A stretch of 41,779 nucleotides of DNA from Alistipes sp. (GCA_017546345.1 JAFYXB010000019.1:1-41779), one strand, 5' to 3'; positions 1-7,610 are shown, counted from the first letter of the stretch. Notes: generated by a model not told the origin, from the sequence alone. A program made the numbers and translations.

Positions 1-489
1 CGGATAGGCTTAACGTCGATCTGTGAACCTGGCAAGAATGCCTCGATGCCGAATACGTCAACGATCATACCGCCCTTAGTGCGACACTTAACGTAACCCT
101 TGATGATCTCGTCGTTGTTCAAAGCCTCGTTTACACGATCCCAGCTCTTGAGCTGACGAGCCTTCTTGTGTGAGAGTGACAACTGGCCACCCTTGTCCTC
201 TACCGACTCAACGTAAACCTCAACCTTCTCGCCTACTGTCAAATCGGGGTTGTAACGGAACTCTGTTGCTGCGATAAGACCCTCAGACTTGTAACCGATG
301 TTTACAGTTACCTCGCGCTTGTTGATCTCGCTTACAGTACCCTCAACAACCTCGCCTACAGCTACGTTAGACAAAGTCTGACCATAAGCCGCTGCAATCT
401 CCTCCTTCGACTGGTTGTAAATGCCAAGGTCATTCTCGAACGCATTCCAATCGAAATTCTCGTTCGCTACAAAAATGTTCTGCTCCATA
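1..489 (-). CDS. rpsA: 30S ribosomal protein S1, N-terminal part (truncated by window edge)
   Basis: Reading the minus strand from the ATG at 489 gives 163 codons without a stop, beginning MEQNIFVANENFDWNAFE, and the frame runs off the left edge. From about residue 42 it matches the first S1-type OB-fold of ribosomal protein S1 (EGTVSEINKREVTVNIGYKS, then FRYNPDLTVGEKVEVYVES), and a second S1 motif starts near residue 128 (IIKGYVKCRTKGGMIVDVFG). S1 binds single-stranded mRNA on the 30S subunit. In Bacteroidetes, where Shine-Dalgarno sequences are rare, it is expected to matter for initiation. The start is fixed by the promoter at 596-627, which leaves a leader of about 100 bases; S1 leaders are autoregulatory in some bacteria, but no specific structure was recognised here. 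The product name is very secure; only the length is unknown. Confidence 0.96.
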
Positions 490-595
490 ATGGAAAAATA
501 GTTTTGCGATACAATCGCCCGTTAAATTGTTAATAATTAGTTAGTTGCCTCGTACTTACACTCCTCGTCACGATTCGCATACGCACAAAGGCCTG

Positions 596-627
596 CAAAG
601 GTACAAAAAAAATCTAAAACTCAGCAA
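596..627 (-). promoter_or_regulatory. Bacteroidetes-type promoter for rpsA
   Basis: On the minus strand TACCTTTG (603 to 596) is a perfect TAnnTTTG -7 element. A TTG at 627-625 lies 21 bases upstream as a -33 element. Transcription would start near 590, giving a leader of about 100 bases before the rpsA ATG at 489. Confidence 0.75.
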
Positions 628-677
628 CTTAACCCCTAAATTTTTAGTCCATAGGTGTAATTTATAGAGAAATGTAC

Positions 678-685
678 TATCTTTG
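678..685 (+). promoter_or_regulatory. -7 promoter element (TATCTTTG) of the 723 lipoprotein gene
   Basis: TATCTTTG is a perfect match to TAnnTTTG, 37 bases upstream of the ATG at 723. No clear TTTG is seen at the -33 distance. Confidence 0.6.
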
Positions 686-722
686 CGCAATACGACGTTA
701 AAAATATAAAATTATAGATACT

Positions 723-1169
723 ATGAAACGACTTTTTTACACACTCGCCTATACGCTACTTATAGTAGCATTTGCGAGTTGCGCTCCCGAGGTGGAGAGC
801 GTGAAATATCCCGAACTTAACACGCTCGACAATACGCTATGGTATAGCTACAATCAGACCACGACAACCTATTACGATGTGGTTTTTGCGGCGAACGATG
901 GCGAGATGATCGGTTATGAGGATGCCGAGCGCACAAAGGAGATCTCGCGCGAGGGTTTTGAGTACACCTTTGATAATGTGCTCGATGTTGTGGCGGTAAA
1001 CTTCGATAATGGTGCGCGCTATGCTGGTATTCTTGTGCCTAAGGGCGAGTTTCAGATTAGCAATATCGATGTCTACATCATACAGCTTTATGGCGTAGAT
1101 GAGAATGGCGAGATTCTCTACACTCCCGAGGGACAATTAGAGTCATCATTATTATTCTGGATGGAATAG
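723..1169 (+). CDS. Small predicted lipoprotein of unknown function
   Basis: The product is 148 residues. It opens with a basic start and hydrophobic stretch ending in a lipobox-like FASC, so Cys20 would be the lipidated residue and the protein should sit in the outer or inner membrane facing the periplasm or surface. The mature part is acidic and rich in aromatic residues (LDNTLWYSYNQTTTTYYDVV), with alternating strand-like segments that suggest a small beta fold of the kind common in Bacteroidales lipoproteins; no named family was recognised. It is a single-gene unit, with its own -7 element at 678-685 and a strong terminator at 1187-1218 shared with the convergent alkaline phosphatase gene. 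No function is assigned. Confidence 0.8.
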   Translation: MKRLFYTLAYTLLIVAFASCAPEVESVKYPELNTLDNTLWYSYNQTTTTYYDVVFAANDGEMIGYEDAERTKEISREGFEYTFDNVLDVVAVNFDNGARYAGILVPKGEFQISNIDVYIIQLYGVDENGEILYTPEGQLESSLLFWME

Positions 1170-1186
1170 TCCTGAATAAAAATAGC

Positions 1187-1218
1187 AAAGCGTAGTTGAG
1201 GCCAACTACGCTTTTTTT
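1187..1218. terminator. Bidirectional intrinsic terminator
   Basis: A 12-bp perfect stem (1187-1198 with 1203-1214, core AGCGTAGTTG) with a 4-base loop is followed by seven T on the plus strand. On the minus strand the stem is followed by GCTATTTTT. It separates the convergent lipoprotein and alkaline phosphatase genes. Confidence 0.9.
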
Positions 1219-1239
1219 ATACGCCATTTTCAATGTTTG

Positions 1240-2304
1240 TTACTCGATGAGACTCTTGAGCTTTGTGCCCAACTCAGAGTTCTCCATGATACCATTTATA
1301 AGTTCTGCGCCCGTGCCATAGAGATATACGGGAACCATCTGTGCCGAGTGCCCCGTTGTGCACCAGCGATACTCCACACCCTGCTCACTAAGGTTGAAAT
1401 CAGCATTGCCGCTTACCAAGCCCAGACCTCCCGTCTCATGGTCGGCAGTGACCACCACCAGCGTTCCGTCATTGTTTGTGGCATACTCCACTGCATACTC
1501 CACAGCCGACATAAAGCTGCGCATCTCCTTCTGCATAGCCTCGGCATTGTTACCATGGCCCATACCATCGATAAGCGAGCCCTCGACCATAAGCACGAAG
1601 CCCTCCTCGCCACCTTGTCTCTCCAAAAGTCGAAGCGCCTCGCGTGTTGCATTTCGCAGATAATCACCGCTATCCGAGCCCACCTCGTAGTCGGCAAGTA
1701 GCGCCACGACACGGTCATCGCCACCCATAGCTGCAACCTCCTCAAGGGTTGTCGCGAGCTGCTTATGCTCCGCCTTAAGCTCCTCGGCCACGCTATCACC
1801 ATACACCTCAATAAAGTAGTGCATACCGCCACCTATTGCTACATCGAGGTGGCTCGCAGTGAGCTGACGTGTGATAAGCGGCATATTATGACGACTGTCG
1901 CTATGAGCATAGAATGCTGCGGGTGTGGCGTGCTGTAGGTATGTTGTTACGACAACACCCGTTGCTTTACCTTGCTCCGATGCAAGGGCCGTAAGCGAAC
2001 ATAACTCCTCGCCATCGGGAGCCATACCGAGGTATGTATTATTTGTCTTGCAACCCGTAGCGAGTGCTGTGCCTGCGGCAGCAGAGTCGGTCACACGGTT
2101 GTCGGCCGAAGCTGTGCGTGTCAAGGCGATATTCTCGGCCTTGTCGAAAATCGTAGGCGTACCCTCCGCAAGTTGCATCATCGTAACTGACGAGAGACCC
2201 ATGCCATCGCCAATAAGGAAGATAATATTGCGTATAGGCTCCTGCGCCCAAAGCATCGCGGGTAGAAGCAGTAGGGCTAAAAGTGAAATGAGTTTTCTTC
2301 TCAT
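1240..2304 (-). CDS. Alkaline phosphatase (PhoA superfamily), secreted
   Basis: A 354-residue protein with a classical signal peptide (MRRKLISLLALLLLPAMLWA, cleavage after Ala20), predicted to be periplasmic. It hydrolyses phosphomonoesters to release inorganic phosphate. Family hallmarks are visible: FLIGDGMG near residues 29-36 (Asp33 metal ligand), VTDSAAAGTALATG with the nucleophile Ser74, the IDGMGHGNN segment, and VVTADHETGG near the C-terminal third with Asp and His metal ligands. It is shorter than E. coli PhoA (about 470) but within the range of Bacteroidetes members. It is transcribed alone, divergently from ung, with a minus-strand -7 element at 2337-2344. No Pho box was recognised. 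Exact substrate range cannot be told from sequence. Confidence 0.93.
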   Translation of the reverse strand: MRRKLISLLALLLLPAMLWAQEPIRNIIFLIGDGMGLSSVTMMQLAEGTPTIFDKAENIALTRTASADNRVTDSAAAGTALATGCKTNNTYLGMAPDGEELCSLTALASEQGKATGVVVTTYLQHATPAAFYAHSDSRHNMPLITRQLTASHLDVAIGGGMHYFIEVYGDSVAEELKAEHKQLATTLEEVAAMGGDDRVVALLADYEVGSDSGDYLRNATREALRLLERQGGEEGFVLMVEGSLIDGMGHGNNAEAMQKEMRSFMSAVEYAVEYATNNDGTLVVVTADHETGGLGLVSGNADFNLSEQGVEYRWCTTGHSAQMVPVYLYGTGAELINGIMENSELGTKLKSLIE

Positions 2305-2336
2305 ATTTTCGGAGTGTTAAGTATTGATATAATATG

Positions 2337-2344
2337 CAAAATTA
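2337..2344 (-). promoter_or_regulatory. -7 element (TAATTTTG) of the alkaline phosphatase gene
   Basis: The minus strand reads TAATTTTG, matching TAnnTTTG, 32 bases upstream of the ATG at 2304. It forms a divergent pair with the ung element at 2357-2364. Confidence 0.55.
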
Positions 2345-2356
2345 AGAAAAAAATAT

Positions 2357-2364
2357 TATCTTCG
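2357..2364 (+). promoter_or_regulatory. Probable -7 element (TATCTTCG) of ung
   Basis: TATCTTCG matches TAnnTTTG at seven of eight positions, 22 bases before the ung ATG. It is divergent from the alkaline phosphatase element. Confidence 0.45.
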
Positions 2365-2386
2365 CAACCACTAATATATATAAGTT

Positions 2387-3052
2387 ATGGCAGATGTACG
2401 TATTGCCGAGGATTGGAAGGCGATTCTTGCGGAGGAGTTTTCGAAGCCCTATTTCGATGAACTTGTTGGCTTTGTTAAGCATGAGTATAGTACGGGTGTG
2501 GTCTTTCCCGAGCCACGCAACATATTTCGAGCATTTGATCGTTGCCCATTCGACAAGCTCAAGGTCGTAATCATAGGCCAGGACCCCTATCACGGTGTCG
2601 GTCAGGCCAATGGCCTATGTTTCTCAGTGGGTGAGGGCGTTGCGTTTCCACCTTCGTTGCAGAATATTTTGAAGGAGGTTGCCGACGATGTAGGCTCTCC
2701 GATGCCTACGTCGGGTGAGTTGGAGCGCTGGGCCGAGCAGGGCGTATTGTTGCTCAACGCTGTGCTTACAGTGCGTGCTCACGAGGCGGCATCGCACGCA
2801 GGACGAGGTTGGGAGAAGTTTACGGATGCTGTAGTAAAAGCCATTGCAGAGCGCAAGGAGGGCGTAGTATATATGTTGTGGGGCAACTACGCACAGAAGA
2901 AGGGCTCAATTGCCGATCCTCAGCGCAATCTCATTCTTCGTGCCGTGCACCCATCACCCCTATCGGCCTATCGTGGCTTCTTCGGGTGCAAACACTTTTC
3001 GGCAGCAAACAACTACCTGCTATCAATTGGCAAAGAGCCAATTACGTGGTAG
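2387..3052 (+). CDS. ung: Uracil-DNA glycosylase, family 1
   Basis: A 221-residue protein of normal family-1 UDG length. It removes uracil from DNA, starting base excision repair of deaminated cytosine or misincorporated dUMP. The water-activating motif GQDPYHG is at residues 64-70 with catalytic Asp66. The uracil-binding FSVGEGVAFPPSLQNIL segment follows, and the C-terminal leucine-loop motif HPSPLSAYRGFFGC contains the catalytic His. The next gene is convergent and separated by a hairpin at 3094-3123, so ung is monocistronic. Identification is certain. Confidence 0.98.
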   Translation: MADVRIAEDWKAILAEEFSKPYFDELVGFVKHEYSTGVVFPEPRNIFRAFDRCPFDKLKVVIIGQDPYHGVGQANGLCFSVGEGVAFPPSLQNILKEVADDVGSPMPTSGELERWAEQGVLLLNAVLTVRAHEAASHAGRGWEKFTDAVVKAIAERKEGVVYMLWGNYAQKKGSIADPQRNLILRAVHPSPLSAYRGFFGCKHFSAANNYLLSIGKEPITW

Positions 3053-3093
3053 AGAACAGCTGCAAAAATCGAGCAGAACAACCTATAAAAATG

Positions 3094-3123
3094 GATAGAG
3101 ACCACCTTAGAGTGGTCTCTATC
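3094..3123. terminator. Hairpin between convergent ung and AraC-family gene
   Basis: A 12-bp perfect stem (core TAGAGACCAC, paired with 3112-3123) with a 6-base loop. On the minus strand it is followed by CCATTTTTATAGG, a usable U-tract for the AraC-family gene. The plus side has only a poor T-run, so termination of ung may be weaker. Confidence 0.7.
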
Positions 3124-3153
3124 GTTGCACGGTGTGTATATCTTTTTTGCGTG

Positions 3154-4017
3154 CTATTTATTCATTCGATACTGCTTTGGCGATATTCCCGTAGCTCGCT
3201 TGAAGTACTTACCAAAGAAACTCTGATTCGAGAAGTTAAGCGATGTAGCAATCTGCTGTATGGTCATATTCGAGTTCTGCAACATGGCGCGTGCCTCGAG
3301 TATCACATAGCTCTCGATCCAGTCGCTTGCCGAACGTCCCGTATGCTCCTTTACTAACTTCGATAGGTACTTAGGCGTGATGCAGAGTTTATCTGAATAG
3401 AAACCAATAAGTCGCTCGGTGCGATAGTTCTCGTGTACCAACTCCATAAAACGCTCGATAAGCCCATTCTTTATGTTGGTCTGCGTATGCACCGAAACCC
3501 TAAAACGACTGATACCTCCGTAGTAGAATACACGTATCAGATTCTCGATAACCTGCAATCGGAAGGGGTTATCGTGATCTTCGGCAGCACGATAGAGTAT
3601 CGAGAAGAAGGTATTAAATGCCTGTAGCTGTGCAGCGCTTAGGATCATCGTCGGGTTGTTATACATCGACATATAGCTCTGTTGCCAACCAGGGATGTTT
3701 ACCATATCGATAAAACGCTTCGAGAGACTTATGGCGTAGGCCTTGAAGTTGGGACTACACTCAAACGTCTCGATAATCTGCCCGGGCATAAGTGTTATGA
3801 GCATCGATCCTTCGAGTTCATACTCGCGTAGGTTAATCTTCGCGCGTTGCATACCCGATGTACACAATACGATGACCGCTCTGTCTAGTTTTAGAGGGAC
3901 ATCTAAGCGCATCGTGTTAGCATCATGCACGGTGATGGACAAATCATCGCCAATGAAGATGTTACCCTCTGGCGTAACGCCGATTTCCATATTTATGTCG
4001 GATATTAGTTGGTGCAT
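3154..4017 (-). CDS. AraC-family transcriptional regulator
   Basis: A 287-residue protein with the usual AraC layout. The N-terminal 150 or so residues look like a cupin-type effector domain (VIVLCTSGMQRAKINLREYELEGSM region). The C-terminal 100 residues form the double helix-turn-helix: LCITPKYLSKLVKEHTG is the first HTH, and MTIQQIATSLNFSNQSFFGKYFKRATGISPKQYR is the second, with the family signature. It is monocistronic and divergent from murA, with a -7 element at 4045-4052. An inverted repeat at 4185-4217 lies in the shared 265-bp intergenic region and is a possible site of action. Target genes and effector are unknown; regulation of murA is not implied by family. Confidence 0.93.
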   Translation of the reverse strand: MHQLISDINMEIGVTPEGNIFIGDDLSITVHDANTMRLDVPLKLDRAVIVLCTSGMQRAKINLREYELEGSMLITLMPGQIIETFECSPNFKAYAISLSKRFIDMVNIPGWQQSYMSMYNNPTMILSAAQLQAFNTFFSILYRAAEDHDNPFRLQVIENLIRVFYYGGISRFRVSVHTQTNIKNGLIERFMELVHENYRTERLIGFYSDKLCITPKYLSKLVKEHTGRSASDWIESYVILEARAMLQNSNMTIQQIATSLNFSNQSFFGKYFKRATGISPKQYRMNK

Positions 4018-4044
4018 ATCGTCGTATATAAATATTTACTGTTA

Positions 4045-4052
4045 CAAAGATA
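4045..4052 (-). promoter_or_regulatory. -7 element (TATCTTTG) of the AraC-family gene
   Basis: The minus strand reads TATCTTTG, a perfect TAnnTTTG, 27 bases upstream of the ATG at 4017. A TTG at 4071-4069 is 16 bases upstream and may serve as a short-spaced -33 element. Confidence 0.6.
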
Positions 4053-4184
4053 ACACAAGAATAGGCTTCAATATTTCATCGTAGCGAGAATGTGCGACAA
4101 ATAGGCCAATATTATAGCACAATATACTGAAAAAATGACGTAAACCACCTCGTTACATGCAAATTAGCCAAATGTAATGCGACA

Positions 4185-4217
4185 TTTCAACCATCATTTA
4201 TATGACGATTGTTGAAA
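4185..4217. promoter_or_regulatory. Inverted repeat in the AraC-family/murA intergenic region
   Basis: TTTCAAC (4185-4191) pairs with GTTGAAA (4211-4217), and inside it TCAT (4194-4197) pairs with ATGA (4202-4205). It sits about 40 bases upstream of the murA -7 element and has no following T-run, so an operator or mRNA-independent DNA site is more likely than a terminator. The rest of the 265-bp gap shows a weaker TTACAT/ATGTAA dyad (4153-4177). Confidence 0.35.
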
Positions 4218-4258
4218 ACTAATTTCGAAAAAAGTGTGGGTGATATTCTTTTTTTTCG

Positions 4259-4266
4259 TATCTTTG
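4259..4266 (+). promoter_or_regulatory. -7 element (TATCTTTG) of murA
   Basis: A perfect TAnnTTTG lies 16 bases upstream of the murA ATG, which predicts a very short leader of about 10 bases. No good TTTG is found at -33. Confidence 0.65.
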
Positions 4267-4282
4267 ATAAAATTTTTGGAAT

Positions 4283-5593
4283 ATGGCTCTATTTAAGGTT
4301 GAGGGCGGTCACCGCCTAAAGGGTGAGATTAGACCCCAAGGTGCTAAAAATGAAGCACTTCAAATTATATGCGCAGCACTTCTTACACCCGAACGAGTAG
4401 TGTTGCATAACGTACCTATCATTGCCGATGTAATGCAGCTCTTGGAGCTCTTGGCAGCTATGGGCGTTAAGGTTGAGCGTCTGTCTGACGATAGCTTTGC
4501 TCTGCAGGCCGACGATATCAATCTCGACTATCTACGTACAGCGGACTACCACAAGCGTTGTCGCCGCTTGCGTGGTTCGGTGATGATGATTGGTCCATTG
4601 CTCACACGCTTCGGCGTGGGCTTTATGCCTAAGCCCGGTGGCGATAAGATTGGTCGCAGACGTTTGGACACCCATTTTCTCGGTTTCCAGAAGCTTGGCG
4701 CAGAGTTCAACTTCGACATCAGTGATGAGTTCTATACTGTTGAAGCAAAGCGTCTTAAGGGTACATATATGCTCTTGGACGAGGCTTCGGTTACAGGCAC
4801 TGCCAATATCGTTATGGCTGCTGTGTTGGCCGAGGGTCGTACGACAATCTACAATGCAGCTTGTGAGCCCTATTTGCAGCAGCTCTGCAAGATGCTCAAC
4901 CGCATGGGTGCTCGCATCTCGGGTATCGCCTCTAACTTGCTCACTATCGACGGCGTAGAGTCATTGGGTGGCACGGAGCATACTATGTTGCCAGATATGA
5001 TCGAGGTGGGTAGCTTTATCGGTATGGCGGCAATGAACCGCTCGGAGCTTACCATTACGAATGTATCGTACGACAACTTGGGCATCATCCCAGCGCAGTT
5101 CGCTCGTATGGGTATTCGTTTCGAGCAGCGTGGCGATGATATCTACATTCCACAGCAGGATAACTACAGCATCGAGAGCTTTATCGATGGTTCGATTATG
5201 ACCATTGCCGATGCTCCATGGCCAGGTCTTACACCCGATTTGTTGTCTATCTTCTTGGTTGTTGCTACGCAGGCTAAGGGCTCGGTGCTTATCCACCAGA
5301 AGATGTTCGAGAGTCGTCTCTTCTTCGTAGACAAGCTTATTGATATGGGTGCTCAGATTATCCTCTGCGATCCACACCGTGCTACGGTCATCGGCTTGGA
5401 TCACCGCTTGCCATTGCGTGCTGCTAATATGACTTCGCCCGACATCCGCGCGGGTGTCGCTCTGCTTATCGCCGCGATGAGCGCTGAGGGTACAAGTACA
5501 ATTCAGAATATTGAGCAGATCGACCGCGGATACCGCGATATCGACGGCCGTCTTAATGCTCTTGGTGCACGTATCACACGTATCGAGGAGTAG
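4283..5593 (+). CDS. murA: UDP-N-acetylglucosamine 1-carboxyvinyltransferase, Asp active-site variant
   Basis: A 436-residue EPSP-synthase-fold enzyme. It transfers enolpyruvate from PEP to UDP-GlcNAc, the first committed step of peptidoglycan synthesis, in the cytoplasm. GAKNEAL (residues 20-26) carries the conserved Lys-Asn pair, the Arg-rich loop GRRRLDTH follows, WPGLTPD has the catalytic Asp, and IDRGYRDIDGRL near the C-terminus is typical. In the mobile loop, where E. coli MurA has PGGCAIG with Cys115, this protein reads PGGDKIG with Asp121 (codon 4643-4645). Cys-to-Asp at this site is known to prevent covalent inactivation by fosfomycin while keeping activity. The gene is monocistronic by spacing; a 76-bp tandem array starts 42 bases after its stop and no clear terminator was seen. 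Confidence 0.97.
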   Translation: MALFKVEGGHRLKGEIRPQGAKNEALQIICAALLTPERVVLHNVPIIADVMQLLELLAAMGVKVERLSDDSFALQADDINLDYLRTADYHKRCRRLRGSVMMIGPLLTRFGVGFMPKPGGDKIGRRRLDTHFLGFQKLGAEFNFDISDEFYTVEAKRLKGTYMLLDEASVTGTANIVMAAVLAEGRTTIYNAACEPYLQQLCKMLNRMGARISGIASNLLTIDGVESLGGTEHTMLPDMIEVGSFIGMAAMNRSELTITNVSYDNLGIIPAQFARMGIRFEQRGDDIYIPQQDNYSIESFIDGSIMTIADAPWPGLTPDLLSIFLVVATQAKGSVLIHQKMFESRLFFVDKLIDMGAQIILCDPHRATVIGLDHRLPLRAANMTSPDIRAGVALLIAAMSAEGTSTIQNIEQIDRGYRDIDGRLNALGARITRIEE

Positions 5594-5634
5594 TTTTAAT
5601 AGATGTAGCTTTGCTAAGTGATTGGAGCTGATTG

Positions 5635-5948
5635 TTGGCTCGATTTATAAAGGAGTTGTAGCACATTGAGGGGTCGTTATATCACCTACCTAGGCGATTG
5701 TAGGATATAGTTGGCTCGATTTATAAAGGAGTTGTAGTACATTGAGGGGGCGTTATATCACCTACCTAGGCGGTTACAGGATATAGTTGGCTCGATTTAT
5801 AAATGACTCGTAATACATTGAGGGGTCGTTATATCACCTACCTAGGCGGTTGTAGGATATAGTTGGCTCGATTTATAAATGACTCGTAATACCCTAAGGG
5901 GTCGCTACGCAGCCTAACCACTCGGTTATAGGATATAGTTGGCTCGAT
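5635..5948. repeat. Tandem array of four 76-bp units plus a 10-base partial fifth
   Basis: Units begin with TTGGCTCGATTTATAAA at 5635, 5711, 5787 and 5863, each exactly 76 bases apart, and a fifth TTGGCTCGAT starts at 5939. Units 1-3 are nearly identical. Unit 4 diverges in its second half. Units 1-2 and 3-4 share different variants in the stretch around positions 18-29 (GGAGTTGTAG versus TGACTCGTAAT), suggesting unit shuffling. Each unit ends in a potential hairpin: TATAT-CA-CCTAC, about 10 bases, GTAGGATATA in units 1 and 3; in unit 4 a different pair, CCTAACC with GGTTATAGG. The repeat end reads TATAGTTG, one mismatch from the -7 consensus, and its last copy (5934-5941) is 45 bases before tdk. 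It fills most of the murA-tdk gap and contains no ORF. Confidence 0.93.
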
Positions 5949-5986
5949 CGGAATAATTAGCAAAACTTAAAACCCGGATAGTAAAA

Positions 5987-6556
5987 ATGTTTTTGGAGAA
6001 TAATAAGAATAAGGGGTGGATTGAGGTGATATGTGGCTCGATGTTCTCGGGTAAGACCGAGGAGTTGATACGTCGCATGAAGCGTGCTCAGTTTGCCAAC
6101 CTTAAGGTCGAAATTTTTAAGCCCTCGATCGATGTGCGCTACTCGGAAGAGGAGGTCGTGTCGCACGATGCAAACGCCATACAGTCTACGCCTGTGGAGT
6201 CGGCACAGAATATCTTGCTTATGGCTTCGGATGTCGATGTTGTAGGTATTGACGAGGCTCAGTTTTTCGATGCTGGCATCGTAGATGTATGCCGCGAGTT
6301 GGCAAATAGCGGTATTCGAGTTATCGTTGCTGGCTTGGATATGGATTATATGGGTAAGCCCTTTGGTCCTATGCCAGCGCTTATGGCTACGGCAGAGTAT
6401 GTGACTAAGGTGCACGCTATCTGTGTGCGCTGTGGCGATTTGGCCCACCACTCGCACCGCCTCACGGCCGAGGATAAGCAGGTGCTGTTGGGTGCCCACG
6501 ACACCTATCAGCCAATATGTCGTCACTGTTTCAAGGAGTTGATAAAGAAGGATTAA
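5987..6556 (+). CDS. tdk: Thymidine kinase (type II)
   Basis: A 189-residue cytoplasmic enzyme of the salvage pathway, phosphorylating thymidine to dTMP. It has the Walker A motif GSMFSGKT (residues 17-24), the Walker B-like DEAQFF (89-94), and the four zinc cysteines of the lasso domain (CVRC at 146-149 and CRHC at 178-181). Length and motif order are those of bacterial type II TK. It is followed 4 bases later by tsaC and then by a thioesterase gene, so the three form one unit. No perfect promoter was found in the 40 bases upstream; the nearest -7-like sequence is the TATAGTTG at the end of the tandem array. Confidence 0.97.
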   Translation: MFLENNKNKGWIEVICGSMFSGKTEELIRRMKRAQFANLKVEIFKPSIDVRYSEEEVVSHDANAIQSTPVESAQNILLMASDVDVVGIDEAQFFDAGIVDVCRELANSGIRVIVAGLDMDYMGKPFGPMPALMATAEYVTKVHAICVRCGDLAHHSHRLTAEDKQVLLGAHDTYQPICRHCFKELIKKD

Positions 6557-6560
6557 GGAT

Positions 6561-7124
6561 ATGCAGAAAGCAGTAGAGAAGTGTGTTGAGGTTCTCCGCG
6601 CGGGAGGTCTCATCCTATACCCCACCGATACGGTGTGGGGCATCGGTTGCGATGCAACAAACGAGGAGGCTGTTCAGAAGGTCTATCAGCTTAAGCAGAG
6701 CGAGGATAAGCACTCTATGTTGTGCTTGTGCCGCGATGCCGATATGGTTGTACGCTATGTGAACCGCGCTCCAGGTATTGCCTTCGAGGTTATGGAGCTC
6801 TCGGATAAGCCACTTACGGCTATTCTTCCAGGCGCTGTAGGTGTGGCTAAGAGCCTTATCCCCGAGGCAGGCACTCTTGGTGTGCGTGTTCCGCAACATG
6901 AGTTCTGCCAGGCGTTGTTGCGTAAGTTTGGCAAGCCTATCGTCTCGACTTCGGCAAATATCTCGGGTGAGCCCACGGCGAAGCGTCTAAAGGAGGTTGC
7001 ACAGGAGATTATCGATGGCGTGGACTATGTCGTAAATCCTCGTTTCGAGGGTAAGCCTACGCTTAAGCCCAGCTCAATTATCGCATTTGGCGAGGGTGGC
7101 GAGATCGAAATTATCAGACAGTAG
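6561..7124 (+). CDS. tsaC: L-threonylcarbamoyladenylate synthase (TsaC/YrdC/Sua5 family)
   Basis: A 187-residue YrdC-fold protein. It makes threonylcarbamoyl-AMP from threonine, bicarbonate and ATP, the first step of the universal t6A37 modification of ANN-decoding tRNAs. The N-terminal ILYPTDTVWGIGCDATNEEAV is the family signature, followed by SMLCLCRD, and by IVSTSANISGEPTAK near residue 132-146. Length fits the short TsaC type rather than the two-domain Sua5 type. It sits 4 bases after tdk and 4 bases before the thioesterase gene, implying translational coupling. The tRNA-Asn gene in this window would be one substrate. Confidence 0.93.
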   Translation: MQKAVEKCVEVLRAGGLILYPTDTVWGIGCDATNEEAVQKVYQLKQSEDKHSMLCLCRDADMVVRYVNRAPGIAFEVMELSDKPLTAILPGAVGVAKSLIPEAGTLGVRVPQHEFCQALLRKFGKPIVSTSANISGEPTAKRLKEVAQEIIDGVDYVVNPRFEGKPTLKPSSIIAFGEGGEIEIIRQ

Positions 7125-7128
7125 GAGC

Positions 7129-7539
7129 ATGGCTAAGAGATTGATAACCCCTGTCCAGAAGCGCTTCTCAGATGTCGATTCGTTTATGCACGTAAACAAC
7201 ATCTGGCAGCAGAGCTACTTCGATATGGGCAAGACGGAGTTTTATACTCAGGTGTTGGGTATTACGGGAGTATTTGATAAGTTGCGCATTATCACTGCCT
7301 CGACACATACCGATTATTGGGGCCAGGTGCGCTTGACGGACGATATTGTCGTAAGTACGGATGTGTCGCGCATCGGCAATAAGAGCATGACGCTGCACCA
7401 GAGGATTATGTGTGGCGATAAGTGTCTCACGGAGAGCTCGTCAGTTATGGTAGCCTTCGACTTCGAGTTACAGCAGACGGTCACTATCCCCGAGGATTGG
7501 CGTGTGAAGCTCTCGGAGTATCTATCAGAGGGCGAGTAA
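7129..7539 (+). CDS. Acyl-CoA thioesterase, 4-hydroxybenzoyl-CoA thioesterase/YbgC-like hotdog fold
   Basis: The product is 136 residues from the ATG at 7129. An upstream in-frame start at 7087 lies inside tsaC and is rejected, because the 7129 start follows the tsaC stop by four bases and gives a protein beginning MAKRLITPVQKRFSDVDSF, as expected for the family. The motif DSFMHVNN (residues 17-24) carries the conserved Asp and the HVNN loop of 4HBT-type hotdog enzymes. These hydrolyse acyl-CoA or acyl-ACP thioesters in the cytoplasm; the acyl substrate is not predictable. Last gene of the tdk-tsaC unit, closed by the terminator at 7565-7610. Confidence 0.85.
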   Translation: MAKRLITPVQKRFSDVDSFMHVNNIWQQSYFDMGKTEFYTQVLGITGVFDKLRIITASTHTDYWGQVRLTDDIVVSTDVSRIGNKSMTLHQRIMCGDKCLTESSSVMVAFDFELQQTVTIPEDWRVKLSEYLSEGE

Positions 7540-7564
7540 CGATTAAGTCGAGATTGTGTTTTAG

Positions 7565-7610
7565 GCGGGAGTCCACGCTTGCATCAAGCAGGCTGCGACG
7601 CCCGCTTTTT
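7565..7610 (+). terminator. Intrinsic terminator of the tdk-tsaC-thioesterase unit
   Basis: The outer stem GCGGG (7565-7569) pairs with CCCGC (7601-7605) and is followed by TTTTT. GTC (7571-7573) pairs with GAC (7597-7599), and an inner hairpin GCTTG-CAT-CAAGC lies at 7577-7589. The 328-bp gap up to the next gene otherwise holds a dyad at 7672-7691 and the promoter at 7790-7797. Confidence 0.8.

Noticed and set aside
1237..1701. Plus-strand ORF opposite the alkaline phosphatase
   Set aside because: Antisense shadow; starts inside the shared terminator region and matches no family.
2809..3357. 182-residue plus-strand ORF overlapping the end of ung
   Set aside because: Out of frame with ung, crosses the terminator hairpin and runs antisense to the AraC-family gene.
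5635..5948. 76-bp tandem array read as a CRISPR
   Set aside because: Units are directly adjacent with no unique spacers, far longer than CRISPR repeats, and no cas gene is nearby.
7087..7128. Alternative thioesterase start inside tsaC
   Set aside because: The ATG at 7129, four bases after the tsaC stop, gives the expected family N-terminus.
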